A stretch of DNA of 64,000 nt from Bradyrhizobium sp. Gha. Its GTDB lineage: Bacteria; Pseudomonadota; Alphaproteobacteria; Rhizobiales; Xanthobacteraceae. The translations under genes were made by a program, and so were the position numbers. Location: contig NZ_FOQM01000003.1 in the NCBI RefSeq assembly GCF_900113735.1, positions 186,001-250,000 of the forward strand, written 5' to 3'. Under the pieces are notes generated by a model that was given only the letters and a program-made list of their open reading frames with translations, ran no database searches and was not told the DNA's origin. This document shows, piece by piece, positions 50,293-57,896 of this stretch. Each line of letters starts with the position of its first letter. Position 1 is the first letter of the stretch.

Positions 50293-51486
50293 ATGACGAT
50301 GAATGCCACGATCGACGCCACGCCAGAGACGGATGCGGTGTCGCAGCGACTGACCTTCGTGCTCGCCGCGGCCTGTGGCATGGTCGCCGCCAACATCTAC
50401 TATGCCCAGCCGCTGATCGCCCCGATCAGTGCCGCGCTCGGCCTGTCGCATGCCGCCGCCGGCCTCATCGTGACCATGACGCAGATCGGCTACGGCACGG
50501 GCTTGCTCTTCATCGTGCCGCTCGGCGATCTCGTCGAGAACCGAACGTTGATCTGCACCGTCATTGCGCTCGGCGCGGCGGCCCTCGTCGCGGCCGGGTT
50601 TACGACCCATGCGTTGCCGTTCCTGATCGCGGCGCTGTTCATCGGGCTCGGCTCGGTCGCGGTGCAGATCATCATCCCCTATGCCGCGCATCTCGCGCCG
50701 GAAGCCATTCGCGGCCGCGTCGTCGGCAACGTTTCGACCGGGTTGATGCTGGGCATCATGCTGGCGCGACCGGCCTCGAGCTTCGTCACCGCGGCGCTGT
50801 CCTGGCACGCGGTGTTCTTCTGCTCGGCAGCATTGATGGTCTCACTGATTGCTGTGCTTCGCCTCACGCTGCCGAAGCGCAAACCGGTTGCGCGGATGCA
50901 TTACGGCACGCTGCTGCTGTCGATGCCGCATCTGGTGCGCACCATGCCGCTGCTCCGGCGGCGCGCGCTTTACCAGGCCGGCCTGTTCGGCGCCTTCACC
51001 TTGTTCTGGACGGTGGTGCCGCTCCAGCTCGCGAGCCAATTCGGCTTCACCCAGAGCGGCATCGCGCTGTTCGCGCTCGCCGGCGTCTCCGGTGTGTTCG
51101 CGGCGCCGATCGCGGGACGGCTGGCCGATCGTGGTCATAGCCGCAGCGCCACGATCGCCGCGATGCTGTCCGTCGCGCTTGGCTTCCTGACGACCCATAT
51201 CGGCGCGGCCGGATCGATGCTCAACCTCGCCAGTCTCGCGGCGGCCGCCATCGCGATCGATTTCGGCGTGCAGGGCAATGTCGTGCTCGGCTTCCGTGCC
51301 ATCTTCGTGCTCGGGCACGAGCATCGCAGCCGCCTGAACGGGCTCTATATGGCGACGTTCTTCGCCGCCGGCGCGGCCGGATCCGCGCTCGGCACCTGGG
51401 CGTTCGCGCAAGGCGGCTGGACGCTGGCCTCGGCCATTGGCCTTGCGGTGCCGGTCGCCAGCCTGCTCTACGCGGCCACCGAATAG
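50293..51486 (+). CDS. MFS efflux transporter
   Basis: A 397-aa, twelve-helix major facilitator of the drug:H+ antiporter type (N-terminal AANIYYAQPLIAPISAALG, GYGTGLLFIVPLGDLVENR and the PAPIAGRLADRGHSR-like loop). The substrate is unknown, probably a toxic or phenolic compound sensed by the TetR repressor. GGAG eight bases before 50293 sets the start; the ATG at 50257 falls inside operator 2. Confidence 0.88.
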   Translation: MTMNATIDATPETDAVSQRLTFVLAAACGMVAANIYYAQPLIAPISAALGLSHAAAGLIVTMTQIGYGTGLLFIVPLGDLVENRTLICTVIALGAAALVAAGFTTHALPFLIAALFIGLGSVAVQIIIPYAAHLAPEAIRGRVVGNVSTGLMLGIMLARPASSFVTAALSWHAVFFCSAALMVSLIAVLRLTLPKRKPVARMHYGTLLLSMPHLVRTMPLLRRRALYQAGLFGAFTLFWTVVPLQLASQFGFTQSGIALFALAGVSGVFAAPIAGRLADRGHSRSATIAAMLSVALGFLTTHIGAAGSMLNLASLAAAAIAIDFGVQGNVVLGFRAIFVLGHEHRSRLNGLYMATFFAAGAAGSALGTWAFAQGGWTLASAIGLAVPVASLLYAATE

Positions 51487-51623
51487 CGGTACGATTGTGC
51501 GGGGACCGTTTACCAAGCACGGGATCGGGCGGTTTGGAGGAGGCAATTTCCATCTCGCGATTTCCCAGCATCTGTAGTACTTTGGTCGCAAGCGGCCGGG
51601 TTAACGGCGGCACGGGAGGCCTT

Positions 51624-52043
51624 ATGAGGCGTGCGGGACTGGTTGGCGTACCGCGAGTACGGCCATGGTCGTGGCAGGCATTTCTGCTCGGATTTGTGGT
51701 CGTCGCAGCATCGGCTGCGCTTCAAGGCGTCTGCGTCGCGCTCGGCGCAAAGCTCTATTTCGCGGCGTTCCTGCCGAGCCTGTTCGTGCTCGGTATCGTC
51801 GCGGGCGCACCGGCAGCGGTGTTCGCGGCGCTGCTCACCATTCCCCTGGTATGGTGGGCGTTCATCCCGCCATTCTTCGAGTTCACGCCGCTCTCCAGCG
51901 CGAATGCGGATTCCGTCAATCTGTTCTGCCTCCTGGCCGTGCTCCTGATCGGCCTTGCCGATCTCTGCCGCGTGAGCATGACCATCAACGGGAGCGGCGG
52001 CTTGAAGTCGTCGGGCGAGAGCGCGGCCACGAATTCGCAGTAA
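51624..52043 (+). CDS. DUF4118-like membrane protein
   Basis: A 139-aa membrane protein with three to four hydrophobic helices (about residues 18-40, 42-60, 62-82, 98-115). The arrangement resembles the DUF4118 sensor segment found at the N-terminus of KdpD-type and other kinases, but no kinase follows. GGGAGG five bases before the ATG at 51624 is a strong ribosome site. It may be a stand-alone membrane sensor or a truncated kinase; I cannot tell. Confidence 0.6.
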   Translation: MRRAGLVGVPRVRPWSWQAFLLGFVVVAASAALQGVCVALGAKLYFAAFLPSLFVLGIVAGAPAAVFAALLTIPLVWWAFIPPFFEFTPLSSANADSVNLFCLLAVLLIGLADLCRVSMTINGSGGLKSSGESAATNSQ

Positions 52044-52179
52044 AAAGCTGCAGGTGCAGAGGGCGCGTTGCGCTTGCGCAACAGTCCGGCAACCATGCGC
52101 AGAGCTGCATCGCGGCGCTAACTTTTCAAAAAAGATTTGGCCGCAATTTCTCCCGCGGGATTACGAGGGAGCTTTCGAC

Positions 52180-52377
52180 ATGAACGGACCCGCCATTTTC
52201 GAGAACGTGCGCCGCTATCGCGGCATCGCATCGCTCTATCGCCAGACCGCGGCGTTTCGGCCGGGCCAGCGCTGGTCGCTGCTGCAGCAGGCCGGCGAGT
52301 GGGAAGCTCGCGCGCTCTCGGAGCTGGAAGCCTATTTCGCCGCCCGCGCCGATCACGCTGCTCCGCGCGCTGCCTGA
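52180..52377 (+). CDS. Small basic-helical protein, paralogue A
   Basis: A 65-aa soluble protein, MNGPAIFENVRRYRGIASLYRQ..., with a shared core FENVRRYRGIASLYRQTAAFRP that recurs in the 70-aa protein at 53002. Ribosome site GAGGGAG seven bases upstream. Function unknown; no signal peptide. It probably forms one long amphipathic helix. Confidence 0.6.
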   Translation: MNGPAIFENVRRYRGIASLYRQTAAFRPGQRWSLLQQAGEWEARALSELEAYFAARADHAAPRAA

Positions 52378-52471
52378 AGCGTTGGCCCATACCCGTGGCT
52401 ATTACGGAGTTACCCCGGCATCTGCGTGTGCTAGCGACCTGCCGGGATCTCCACGACGGCCGGGACGCGCG

Positions 52472-52564
52472 ATGACCACCTTCAACCGCATTTTCACGAC
52501 AGAGCGCCTGCTCCAGATCATCGTCATTCTGGCGGCCACGATCGCGATGAAGCTGATGGCCTGA
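52472..52564 (+). CDS. Short membrane peptide, 30 aa
   Basis: ATG at 52472 opens MTTFNRIFTTERLLQIIVIL..., one hydrophobic helix, stop TGA at 52562. The ribosome site (GGGA) is modest. This is a possible short membrane protein, but chance cannot be excluded. Confidence 0.35.
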   Translation: MTTFNRIFTTERLLQIIVILAATIAMKLMA

Positions 52565-52654
52565 ACGCTCGCGGAAGCGCTATCGCTCGCCGAGATCGGG
52601 CACCTCGGACACGTGTGCGCCGAGATGAAGCGATGCCGAGCCCCGCGATCGCCG

Positions 52655-52803
52655 CCTCTCTACTTGCAGCCGCAGGCGCGGATGGACAGCGAGATCATCG
52701 GATTCGAAGCGCTGCTGCGCCGGAACCATCGACGCGCGGCTTATGCAGGGCTATCTCATCGCCCGCCCCGACCGATCGAACATTATTTCGATTTGATCGG
52801 CCT
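52655..52803 (+). pseudogene. EAL-domain (c-di-GMP phosphodiesterase) remnant
   Basis: One plus-strand frame reads LYLQPQARMDSEIIGFEALLR, the start of an EAL domain. About 50 bp on, a different frame reads MQGYLIARP, the conserved end of an EAL domain, followed by TGA. The intervening ~180 residues are gone and the frame is shifted. The gap 52565-53001 holds nothing else I can recognise. Confidence 0.7.
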
Positions 52804-53001
52804 CAACGTCGAACGCCGCCGCTACGCCTAAACACCTTGTGAGTTCCGATCGCGTCGTCCGATAGGAACCAATGCGCCTCTGCGCATTTCCCAAAAGTTA
52901 ACGCAGGTTAAGCGATGGGCGCGCAAAAAATGTTTTGCACAACCGCCATCGGCGTGACGCAAATCAGGGTAATAAGATCTGGAATTGCGAGGGAGGGTCT
53001 C

Positions 53002-53214
53002 ATGGAGAACGTACGTCGCTACCGCGCGCTGGCGTCCCTCTGTCGCCAGCAGGCGGCCTATCGGCCGCTCCAGAACTGGCAGCTGCTCGGTCAGGCCGAA
53101 CATTTCGAACATCTCGCCGAGATCGCATTGAAGGCGCATTTCGACGCGTGCAATGCGCAACCCGAAGAGGACGCCACCGGCGGCGCGGCATGGGAACATC
53201 CCGCTGCGGCCTGA
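53002..53214 (+). CDS. Small protein, paralogue B
   Basis: A 70-aa protein, MENVRRYRALASLCRQQAAYRPLQNWQLL..., clearly related to the 65-aa protein at 52180 (shared ENVRRYR-x-I/L-ASL-x-RQ core). GAGGGAGGG lies just upstream. It may be soluble and helical, with acidic C-terminal residues. It immediately precedes the HtrA protease gene but has its own leader. Confidence 0.6.
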   Translation: MENVRRYRALASLCRQQAAYRPLQNWQLLGQAEHFEHLAEIALKAHFDACNAQPEEDATGGAAWEHPAAA

Positions 53215-53362
53215 GGGTGCTTTCGTCATGGCTCGAAAGAATTCCCCTGCGGCGGCCCGCCGCACGACCTTTGCCAAGAATTAATCGCGTGGACGGGACG
53301 TCGTAAGGTGACGATCTCCATGTTGGGTGCAAGGCGACTTACCCAAACATGGAGATTTCGAC

Positions 53363-54886
53363 ATGACCGATCGCGAGAATTCCGACACCACCAGGACCCG
53401 TAGAATCCTGAAGCCCCGCCGGCTTGCGCTGCTCGGCACCGTGGCCGCGCTTGGCATGGCCGTGCTGGTTGCTTCTCCCGCGTCAACGCCGTTCGGCGTG
53501 AGTTCCCTGATTTCGCCGGCGCAGGCGGCTGACAGCGCAGCGACGCCGCCCGGCTTCGCCGACCTCGTCAGCAAGGTCAAGCCGGCCGTCATCTCCGTGC
53601 GGGTGAAGATCGACCGCGACAACGACAAGAGCGCGATGCTGCAACAGAACCGGATGGATCAGGACGAGGATTCTCCGTTCGAGCAGTTCGGCTTCCGCTT
53701 CCCGGGTGGGATGAATGGCATGCCGCACCAGCATCATCAGGTGATCACGGGCGAGGGCTCCGGCTTCTTCATCTCCGCAGACGGCTATGCCGTGACCAAT
53801 AACCACGTCGTCGACCACGCCGAGTCGGTGCAGGTGACGACGGACGATGGCACGATTTACACCGCGAAGGTGGTCGGCACCGACCCGAAGACCGATCTCG
53901 CGTTGATCAAGGTCGAGGGCAAGACGAACTTCCCGTTCGTGAAATTCTCCGATCAGAAGCCGCGGATCGGCGACTGGGTGGTCGCTGTCGGCAATCCCTT
54001 CGGTCTCGGCGGCACCGTGACGGCCGGCATCGTCTCGGCCAACGGCCGCGATATCGGCAACGGTCCTTACGACGACTTCATCCAGATCGATGCGCCGATC
54101 AACAAGGGCAATTCCGGCGGTCCGGCCTTCGACATGAACGGCAATGTGATCGGCGTGAACACTGCGATCTATTCGCCGTCGGGCGGCTCGGTCGGCATCG
54201 GCTTCGATATTCCGTCCGCGACTGCAAAGCTTGTCGTCGCGCAGCTGAAGGACAAGGGTTCAGTGACCCGCGGCTGGCTCGGCGTGCAGGTGCAGCCGGT
54301 GACCGCGGAGATCGCCGACAGCCTCGGCCTCAAGGCGGCGCGCGGCGCGATCGTCGACAACCCGCAGGATGGCAGCCCGGCGGCGAAGGCGGGCATCGAG
54401 GCGGGCGACGTCATCACCGCCGTCAACGGCACGGCGATCAAGGACTCCCGCGATCTCGCGCGCACCATCGCCGGGTTGGCGCCGGGCACATCGGTGAAGC
54501 TCGACGTCATCCACAAGGGCGACAGCAAGACCGTGACCCTTGCGCTTGGCGAGCTGCCGAATGAACGGCAGGCCAAAGCCGACGAGGGCAAAACGCAGCA
54601 GGCGCCCGGCACGCCGCGCCTCGGCCTCAGCCTGGCGCCGGCCGGCGAGGTTCAGGGCGCAGGCCAGAAGGGCGTCGTGGTCACCGAGGTCGATCCGGAG
54701 GGACCGGCGGCACAGCATGGCATCCAGACCGGCGACGTCATTCTCAATGTCGGCGGCAAGGCGGTCGCCAATGTCGGCGACGTTCGCTCCGAGTTGGCGC
54801 AGGCCAAATCATCGGGCAAGAAAACCGTGCTGTTGCAGGTGAAGAACGCGGAGGCGACCCGCTTCGTCGCAGTGCCGCTCGCATAG
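53363..54886 (+). CDS. degP: Do-type periplasmic serine protease/chaperone
   Basis: A 507-aa HtrA-family protein. An N-terminal membrane/signal segment (LALLGTVAALGMAVLVASP) is followed by the protease domain with catalytic His148 (NNHVVD), Asp178 (KTDLALI) and Ser251 (GNSGGP), then two PDZ domains (about 290-385 and 425-500). A glutamine/methionine-rich loop at 90-130 is typical of the LA-loop region. The ATG at 53363 follows GGAGA. Functions in envelope protein quality control. Symbol by family; DegQ or MucD naming is equally fair. Confidence 0.93.
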   Translation: MTDRENSDTTRTRRILKPRRLALLGTVAALGMAVLVASPASTPFGVSSLISPAQAADSAATPPGFADLVSKVKPAVISVRVKIDRDNDKSAMLQQNRMDQDEDSPFEQFGFRFPGGMNGMPHQHHQVITGEGSGFFISADGYAVTNNHVVDHAESVQVTTDDGTIYTAKVVGTDPKTDLALIKVEGKTNFPFVKFSDQKPRIGDWVVAVGNPFGLGGTVTAGIVSANGRDIGNGPYDDFIQIDAPINKGNSGGPAFDMNGNVIGVNTAIYSPSGGSVGIGFDIPSATAKLVVAQLKDKGSVTRGWLGVQVQPVTAEIADSLGLKAARGAIVDNPQDGSPAAKAGIEAGDVITAVNGTAIKDSRDLARTIAGLAPGTSVKLDVIHKGDSKTVTLALGELPNERQAKADEGKTQQAPGTPRLGLSLAPAGEVQGAGQKGVVVTEVDPEGPAAQHGIQTGDVILNVGGKAVANVGDVRSELAQAKSSGKKTVLLQVKNAEATRFVAVPLA

Positions 54887-54910
54887 TCTCGCGCTCGCGA
54901 CGGCAAAGTC

Positions 54911-54937
54911 AAAAGGCGGCCTGTGGGCCGCCTTTTT
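54911..54937 (+). terminator. Rho-independent terminator of the HtrA gene
   Basis: AAAAGGCGGCC (54911-54921) pairs with GGCCGCCTTTT (54926-54936) across a 4-base loop and ends in a T-run, 25 bp after the protease stop. The rest of the gap to 55160 shows nothing. Confidence 0.9.
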
Positions 54938-55160
54938 CGTGCGCGCCCGCGAGATACCCACAGGGCATCGATAACATTCTCGTTAACGGCAGCAATGGTG
55001 ACCGGTTCGCCCGAAAAAGCCGCGTTCGCAAGTCAGACTTTCGGAATAGTGTGTTGTGCTTCGGCTGCAATGAAGCCGCCGAGGTGAATTGCAAGAGTGA
55101 AACGTCACGTCCGGCTGTTTTGTGGAACCGACCGGCGGTTCGCATTTGATCGGTGCCGAC

Positions 55161-55523
55161 ATGGATCGATTGAAGCTCTCGCTGAAGCTTGCGCTGCTCG
55201 TAGCGCCGCTTGTGCTGTGGACTGGAAGCGCCTTGGGGCGCGATGACGGCCGCTTCACCGACTCGCCGCTCAAGCCCTGGTTCGACAGCCTGCGCAGCCA
55301 TCTTGGTCCGTGCTGCTCCGATGCCGACGGCGTTGCCGTGGCCGATCCCGACTGGGAATCCCACAATGGGCACTATCGAGTCCGCCTCGACGGGGAGTGG
55401 GTGGAGGTGCCCGACGAAGCCGTGATCACCGAGCCGAACCGCGCCGGCCGCACCATGGTCTGGCCGGTCAAGACGGTTTTCGGTGTTTCGATCCGCTGCT
55501 TCATGCCCGGCAGCATGATCTGA
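55161..55523 (+). CDS. Exported conserved protein, unknown function
   Basis: A 120-aa protein with a signal peptide (LKLALLVAPLVLWTGSALG) and a mature part containing CCSDADGVAVADPDW, a short pattern with paired cysteines, and a further Cys near the end (IRCFMPG). I associate it with Rhizobiales exported proteins but no domain name is certain. Start chosen at 55161, the Met right before the signal peptide. Convergent with the lysine-rich gene. Confidence 0.65.
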   Translation: MDRLKLSLKLALLVAPLVLWTGSALGRDDGRFTDSPLKPWFDSLRSHLGPCCSDADGVAVADPDWESHNGHYRVRLDGEWVEVPDEAVITEPNRAGRTMVWPVKTVFGVSIRCFMPGSMI

Positions 55524-55534
55524 CGCCGCCAGCG

Positions 55535-55831
55535 TCATCGCTTGCTGGACTTGCGCTTCGAGCTCTTCCTGGTCGTCTTTCTCTTGGTCGCCTTCTTGGA
55601 CGTCTTCTTTTTCTTGGACGTCTTCCGCTTCGATGCCTTCTTCGGGACCTTCTTGCCCTTCGCGCGCGCTTCCGACAGACCGATTGCGATCGCCTGCTTG
55701 CGGCTCTTCACGCGTCCGCCGCGACCGCCCGGTCCGCTCTTGGCGGTCCCCTTCTTGTAGCGGCGCATCTCGCGCTCGACGTCGCTGCCGGCACTGCGTG
55801 AGTAGCGGCGCTTCTTTGCCTTGCGTGCCAT
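55535..55831 (-). CDS. DUF6496 lysine-rich histone-like protein
   Basis: A 98-aa protein. The N-terminal half (MARKAKKRRYSRSAGSDVER, then MRRYKKGTAKSGPGG) matches DUF6496; the second half from about residue 60 is nearly all Lys/Thr/Ser/Arg (repeats of the type KKxSKK), like the tail of histone H1. It would bind nucleic acids strongly. The start at 55831 gives the family N-terminus. Function inferred only from composition. Confidence 0.8.
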   Translation of the reverse strand: MARKAKKRRYSRSAGSDVEREMRRYKKGTAKSGPGGRGGRVKSRKQAIAIGLSEARAKGKKVPKKASKRKTSKKKKTSKKATKRKTTRKSSKRKSSKR

Positions 55832-55901
55832 CAACTCTCTCCCTTGGCCCAGGGAAAGAACCGTATTGCTGACGCAACGTTCCAAGGGCGCCGGCAGCGC
55901 T

Positions 55902-56096
55902 TCAGAACGAGTTCGCGAGCTCGATCTCCGCCTCCAGCACCTGGATGCGGCGCGCGGCTTCGGCAAAAGACAGAGCGCGATCGTACTGGGCTGGCTGGTA
56001 GGCCTCTTCGCTGAGCCGTTTCAGCCGCAGCCCCTGCGCCCGGGTCATCTGCTCCGTGAGAAAAGCCTTGGCCTGATATTGACCGTGAACTTGCAT
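55902..56096 (-). CDS. DUF3072-like small protein
   Basis: A 64-aa protein with the DUF3072 pattern: MTRAQGLRLKRLSEEAYQP (T-x-x-Q-x-x-x-L-x-x-L-x-E-E-A) and a C-terminal helix with AEAARRIQVLEAEIE. GGAG lies just upstream of the ATG at 56096. Function unknown. It is divergent from the 91-aa gene; the lysine-rich gene lies 70 bp further on the same strand. Confidence 0.7.
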   Translation of the reverse strand: MQVHGQYQAKAFLTEQMTRAQGLRLKRLSEEAYQPAQYDRALSFAEAARRIQVLEAEIELANSF

Positions 56097-56157
56097 GTCC
56101 GCTCTCCATCTCGAAATCGTGGCTTGACTATATGTTCTTATTTTGTTCTAACAAGCC

Positions 56158-56433
56158 ATGGACAACCGAATCAATGAAATTCGACGCAAAATCAGGGCCT
56201 TCAGGCTTGAGATGGCCGATATCGAGGCGACCGTGCGCGATCTCGTCAATCGCGACCGAGACTGCACCGAACGGGTTCAGGCGCAGATGGATCTGCGCCG
56301 GAAAATCACTCTGCTGATCGCCGAATGGAAAGCCGCAGGCGGCGGCGAGGTGTTGCCCGACATCCGTGACCGGGCGCGCCTTGGTCCGCCGAAGAGCGAG
56401 AGCAAAGCGGCAAGCGTGGCTGCGCGGCGCTGA
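56158..56433 (+). CDS. Conserved helical small protein
   Basis: A 91-aa charged helical protein (MDNRINEIRRKIRAFRLEMADIEATVRDL...) with coiled-coil character over residues 1-60 and a basic tail. One Cys near residue 36. No signal or membrane segment. Codon usage supports a real gene. It opens a run of three short plus-strand genes spaced by 30-40 bp, probably one transcript. Confidence 0.65.
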   Translation: MDNRINEIRRKIRAFRLEMADIEATVRDLVNRDRDCTERVQAQMDLRRKITLLIAEWKAAGGGEVLPDIRDRARLGPPKSESKAASVAARR

Positions 56434-56467
56434 AGCAGACGACGCATGTGGTGGATGGAGGCTTGTG

Positions 56468-56677
56468 GTGGAGGAAGGCCCGGACACCTACCGGATTCTG
56501 AAACTGCGCGCCGAGATCCTCGAATTGGGCTCCGCGATCCGGCAGTTGCAGCGCGAGGGCCTCGATGATGCTGCGGCCCAGATCCTGATCATGCGCAAGC
56601 GGGCCCAGCTTGATCATCTCGTCAAGACAGCCTCCGCGGGCGGCTCCCTTAACATCACTGACATCCGACGCAGCTAA
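56468..56677 (+). CDS. Conserved helical small protein
   Basis: A 69-aa helical protein (GPDTYRILKLRAEILELGSA...) starting with GTG; GGAGG lies a few bases upstream and a GTG three bases earlier is the alternative. It has no signal peptide. Function unknown. Second gene of the short plus-strand run. Confidence 0.6.
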   Translation: MEEGPDTYRILKLRAEILELGSAIRQLQREGLDDAAAQILIMRKRAQLDHLVKTASAGGSLNITDIRRS

Positions 56678-56712
56678 AGCGGTCGCGTAACGCGACATGC
56701 TGGAGCTCGTCC

Positions 56713-56913
56713 ATGCCGCATGCCGACATGACCGCCGCGCTGCAGGCGGTGCTCGATGAAGTCTGCGCGGACATTCCCCCGTGGGATACGACGCTGCGCG
56801 AGCGCGTCGCCGCGAGATTGCGTGCAGTCGCGCGCGAGCACAATTGCTCTCTTGAGGATTTGAAACAGGCCGCCCGGCACGCTCTGACCCGCCCGCCGAC
56901 GATGTGGCGTTAA
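56713..56913 (+). CDS. Conserved small protein
   Basis: A 66-aa soluble helical protein (MPHADMTAALQAVLDEVCADIPPWD...) with two cysteines and a conserved-looking PPW motif. I know similar proteins only as Bradyrhizobium hypotheticals. It is the last of three short plus-strand genes and is followed by a hairpin. Confidence 0.6.
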   Translation: MPHADMTAALQAVLDEVCADIPPWDTTLRERVAARLRAVAREHNCSLEDLKQAARHALTRPPTMWR

Positions 56914-56931
56914 GGGGAATTCCGGCCGGAA

Positions 56932-56955
56932 AGCCCCGCGTCACCGCGGGGCTTC
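56932..56955. terminator. Hairpin between convergent genes
   Basis: AAGCCCCGC pairs with GCGGGGCTT around a 6-base loop. It lies 19 bp past the plus-strand stop and 12 bp before the minus-strand stop, so it probably ends transcription from both sides; the minus-strand direction is followed by a short T-run. Confidence 0.65.
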
Positions 56956-56966
56956 TATTGCGGCGC

Positions 56967-57200
56967 TTACTTGCTCATGCCGTTCTGGGGCTTGGTCATG
57001 CTGCCGCCCTGGTCGCTGCCGGGGCCGGCGCCACCCTGGCCGGACGCGTCGGGAGCAACGTTCTTCTTCATGTTTGCTCCCGTCGTGGTCTGCGACATCG
57101 AGGAATGGTGCTTCTTGTGCGACTTGGCCTGCGCGGCGAACGGCGCGGCGGCGAGGCCGGTGGCCAGCATCACGGCAAGAGCGAGCTTGGTCGTCTTCAT
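56967..57200 (-). CDS. Small exported protein, Gly/Ser/Gln-rich tail
   Basis: A 77-aa protein: signal peptide MKTTKLALAVMLATGLAAAPFAAQA, a basic segment KSHKKHHS, and a low-complexity tail rich in Gly, Ser, Gln and Met. AGGGAG lies nine bases upstream. Likely a periplasmic protein; the His/Met-rich parts could bind metal, but that is a guess. Its frame upstream of 57200 is not coding-like. Confidence 0.65.
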   Translation of the reverse strand: MKTTKLALAVMLATGLAAAPFAAQAKSHKKHHSSMSQTTTGANMKKNVAPDASGQGGAGPGSDQGGSMTKPQNGMSK

Positions 57201-57273
57201 GTGAAGGAACTCCCTGGGTTGAATTGACGCAGGCAGCCAACCGCTTGCGGTCGCAGGAGTTCCGAACAAAGTG

Positions 57274-57531
57274 TCAAGATTGCTTGTCTTCGCTCAGGAT
57301 GAATACAATTCCCGTCAGCGCTGCGCCAATCGCAAACGTCGTCACGAACGTCGCGGCGAAGACGAAGACAGCCGAGCTACCGCCCTGGTTCAGCAACTCG
57401 GCGACCGCAGGATTGGCCAGAATGAGCGCGAGCGTGAAGGCAAGACCGAGTGCCGCGCCCATCATCGCGTGCGTCATCAACTTGATGATGCCGGTGGAAG
57501 AGATCAGGCCTGAGGATTTTTTTGCGCGCAT
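57274..57531 (-). CDS. Two-helix membrane protein, unknown function
   Basis: An 85-aa inner-membrane protein with two hydrophobic helices (about residues 22-40 and 52-78). Gly-rich helix faces (MGAALGLAF, IGAALTGIVF) suggest helix packing. No family recognised. It is the upstream neighbour of the 77-aa exported-protein gene on the same strand, with a 73-bp gap. Confidence 0.6.
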   Translation of the reverse strand: MRAKKSSGLISSTGIIKLMTHAMMGAALGLAFTLALILANPAVAELLNQGGSSAVFVFAATFVTTFAIGAALTGIVFILSEDKQS

Positions 57532-57674
57532 GGCTCTGCCGCTCGATCTGGCATGGAAACGCGAGTCGCGATCGCGGGTTCCGTCCGCATGAAAGAATTG
57601 TCATGACCCGTTTTCATGCGGCGTTCATCCCGGCCTTGCGAAGATGGATCGGCGTCAACACGGGAACATCTGAG

Positions 57675-57896
57675 ATGGGTAAAGTGGTCTTTCTCTATCG
57701 CTCGTTGGCCTACCGTAACGCGGCGGCCGACATGCTGCGCAAGGCCCGCAAGCTGCCGCGCGGTCCCGAGCGCAGCGCGGCCCTCCGTTATGCGACGGCC
57801 TTGCGCGATCTTGCGCAGACGGAAGCCTGGCTCGAGGGACGCGTCGCCGACGAGCCGCGGCCGATGTCCCGATTGAAACTCGCGGCGTCGCGTTAA
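57675..57896 (+). CDS. Conserved small protein
   Basis: A 73-aa basic helical protein (MGKVVFLYRSLAYRNAAADM...). GGGAA lies about nine bases before the ATG at 57675; an ATG at 57603 would add 24 residues but has a weak site. The gene end overlaps the convergent kinase gene by four bases. Function unknown. Confidence 0.55.
   Translation: MGKVVFLYRSLAYRNAAADMLRKARKLPRGPERSAALRYATALRDLAQTEAWLEGRVADEPRPMSRLKLAASR

Noticed and set aside
52382-52471. Upstream extension of the 30-aa peptide frame
   Set aside because: No ribosome site and no coding-like pattern before 52472.
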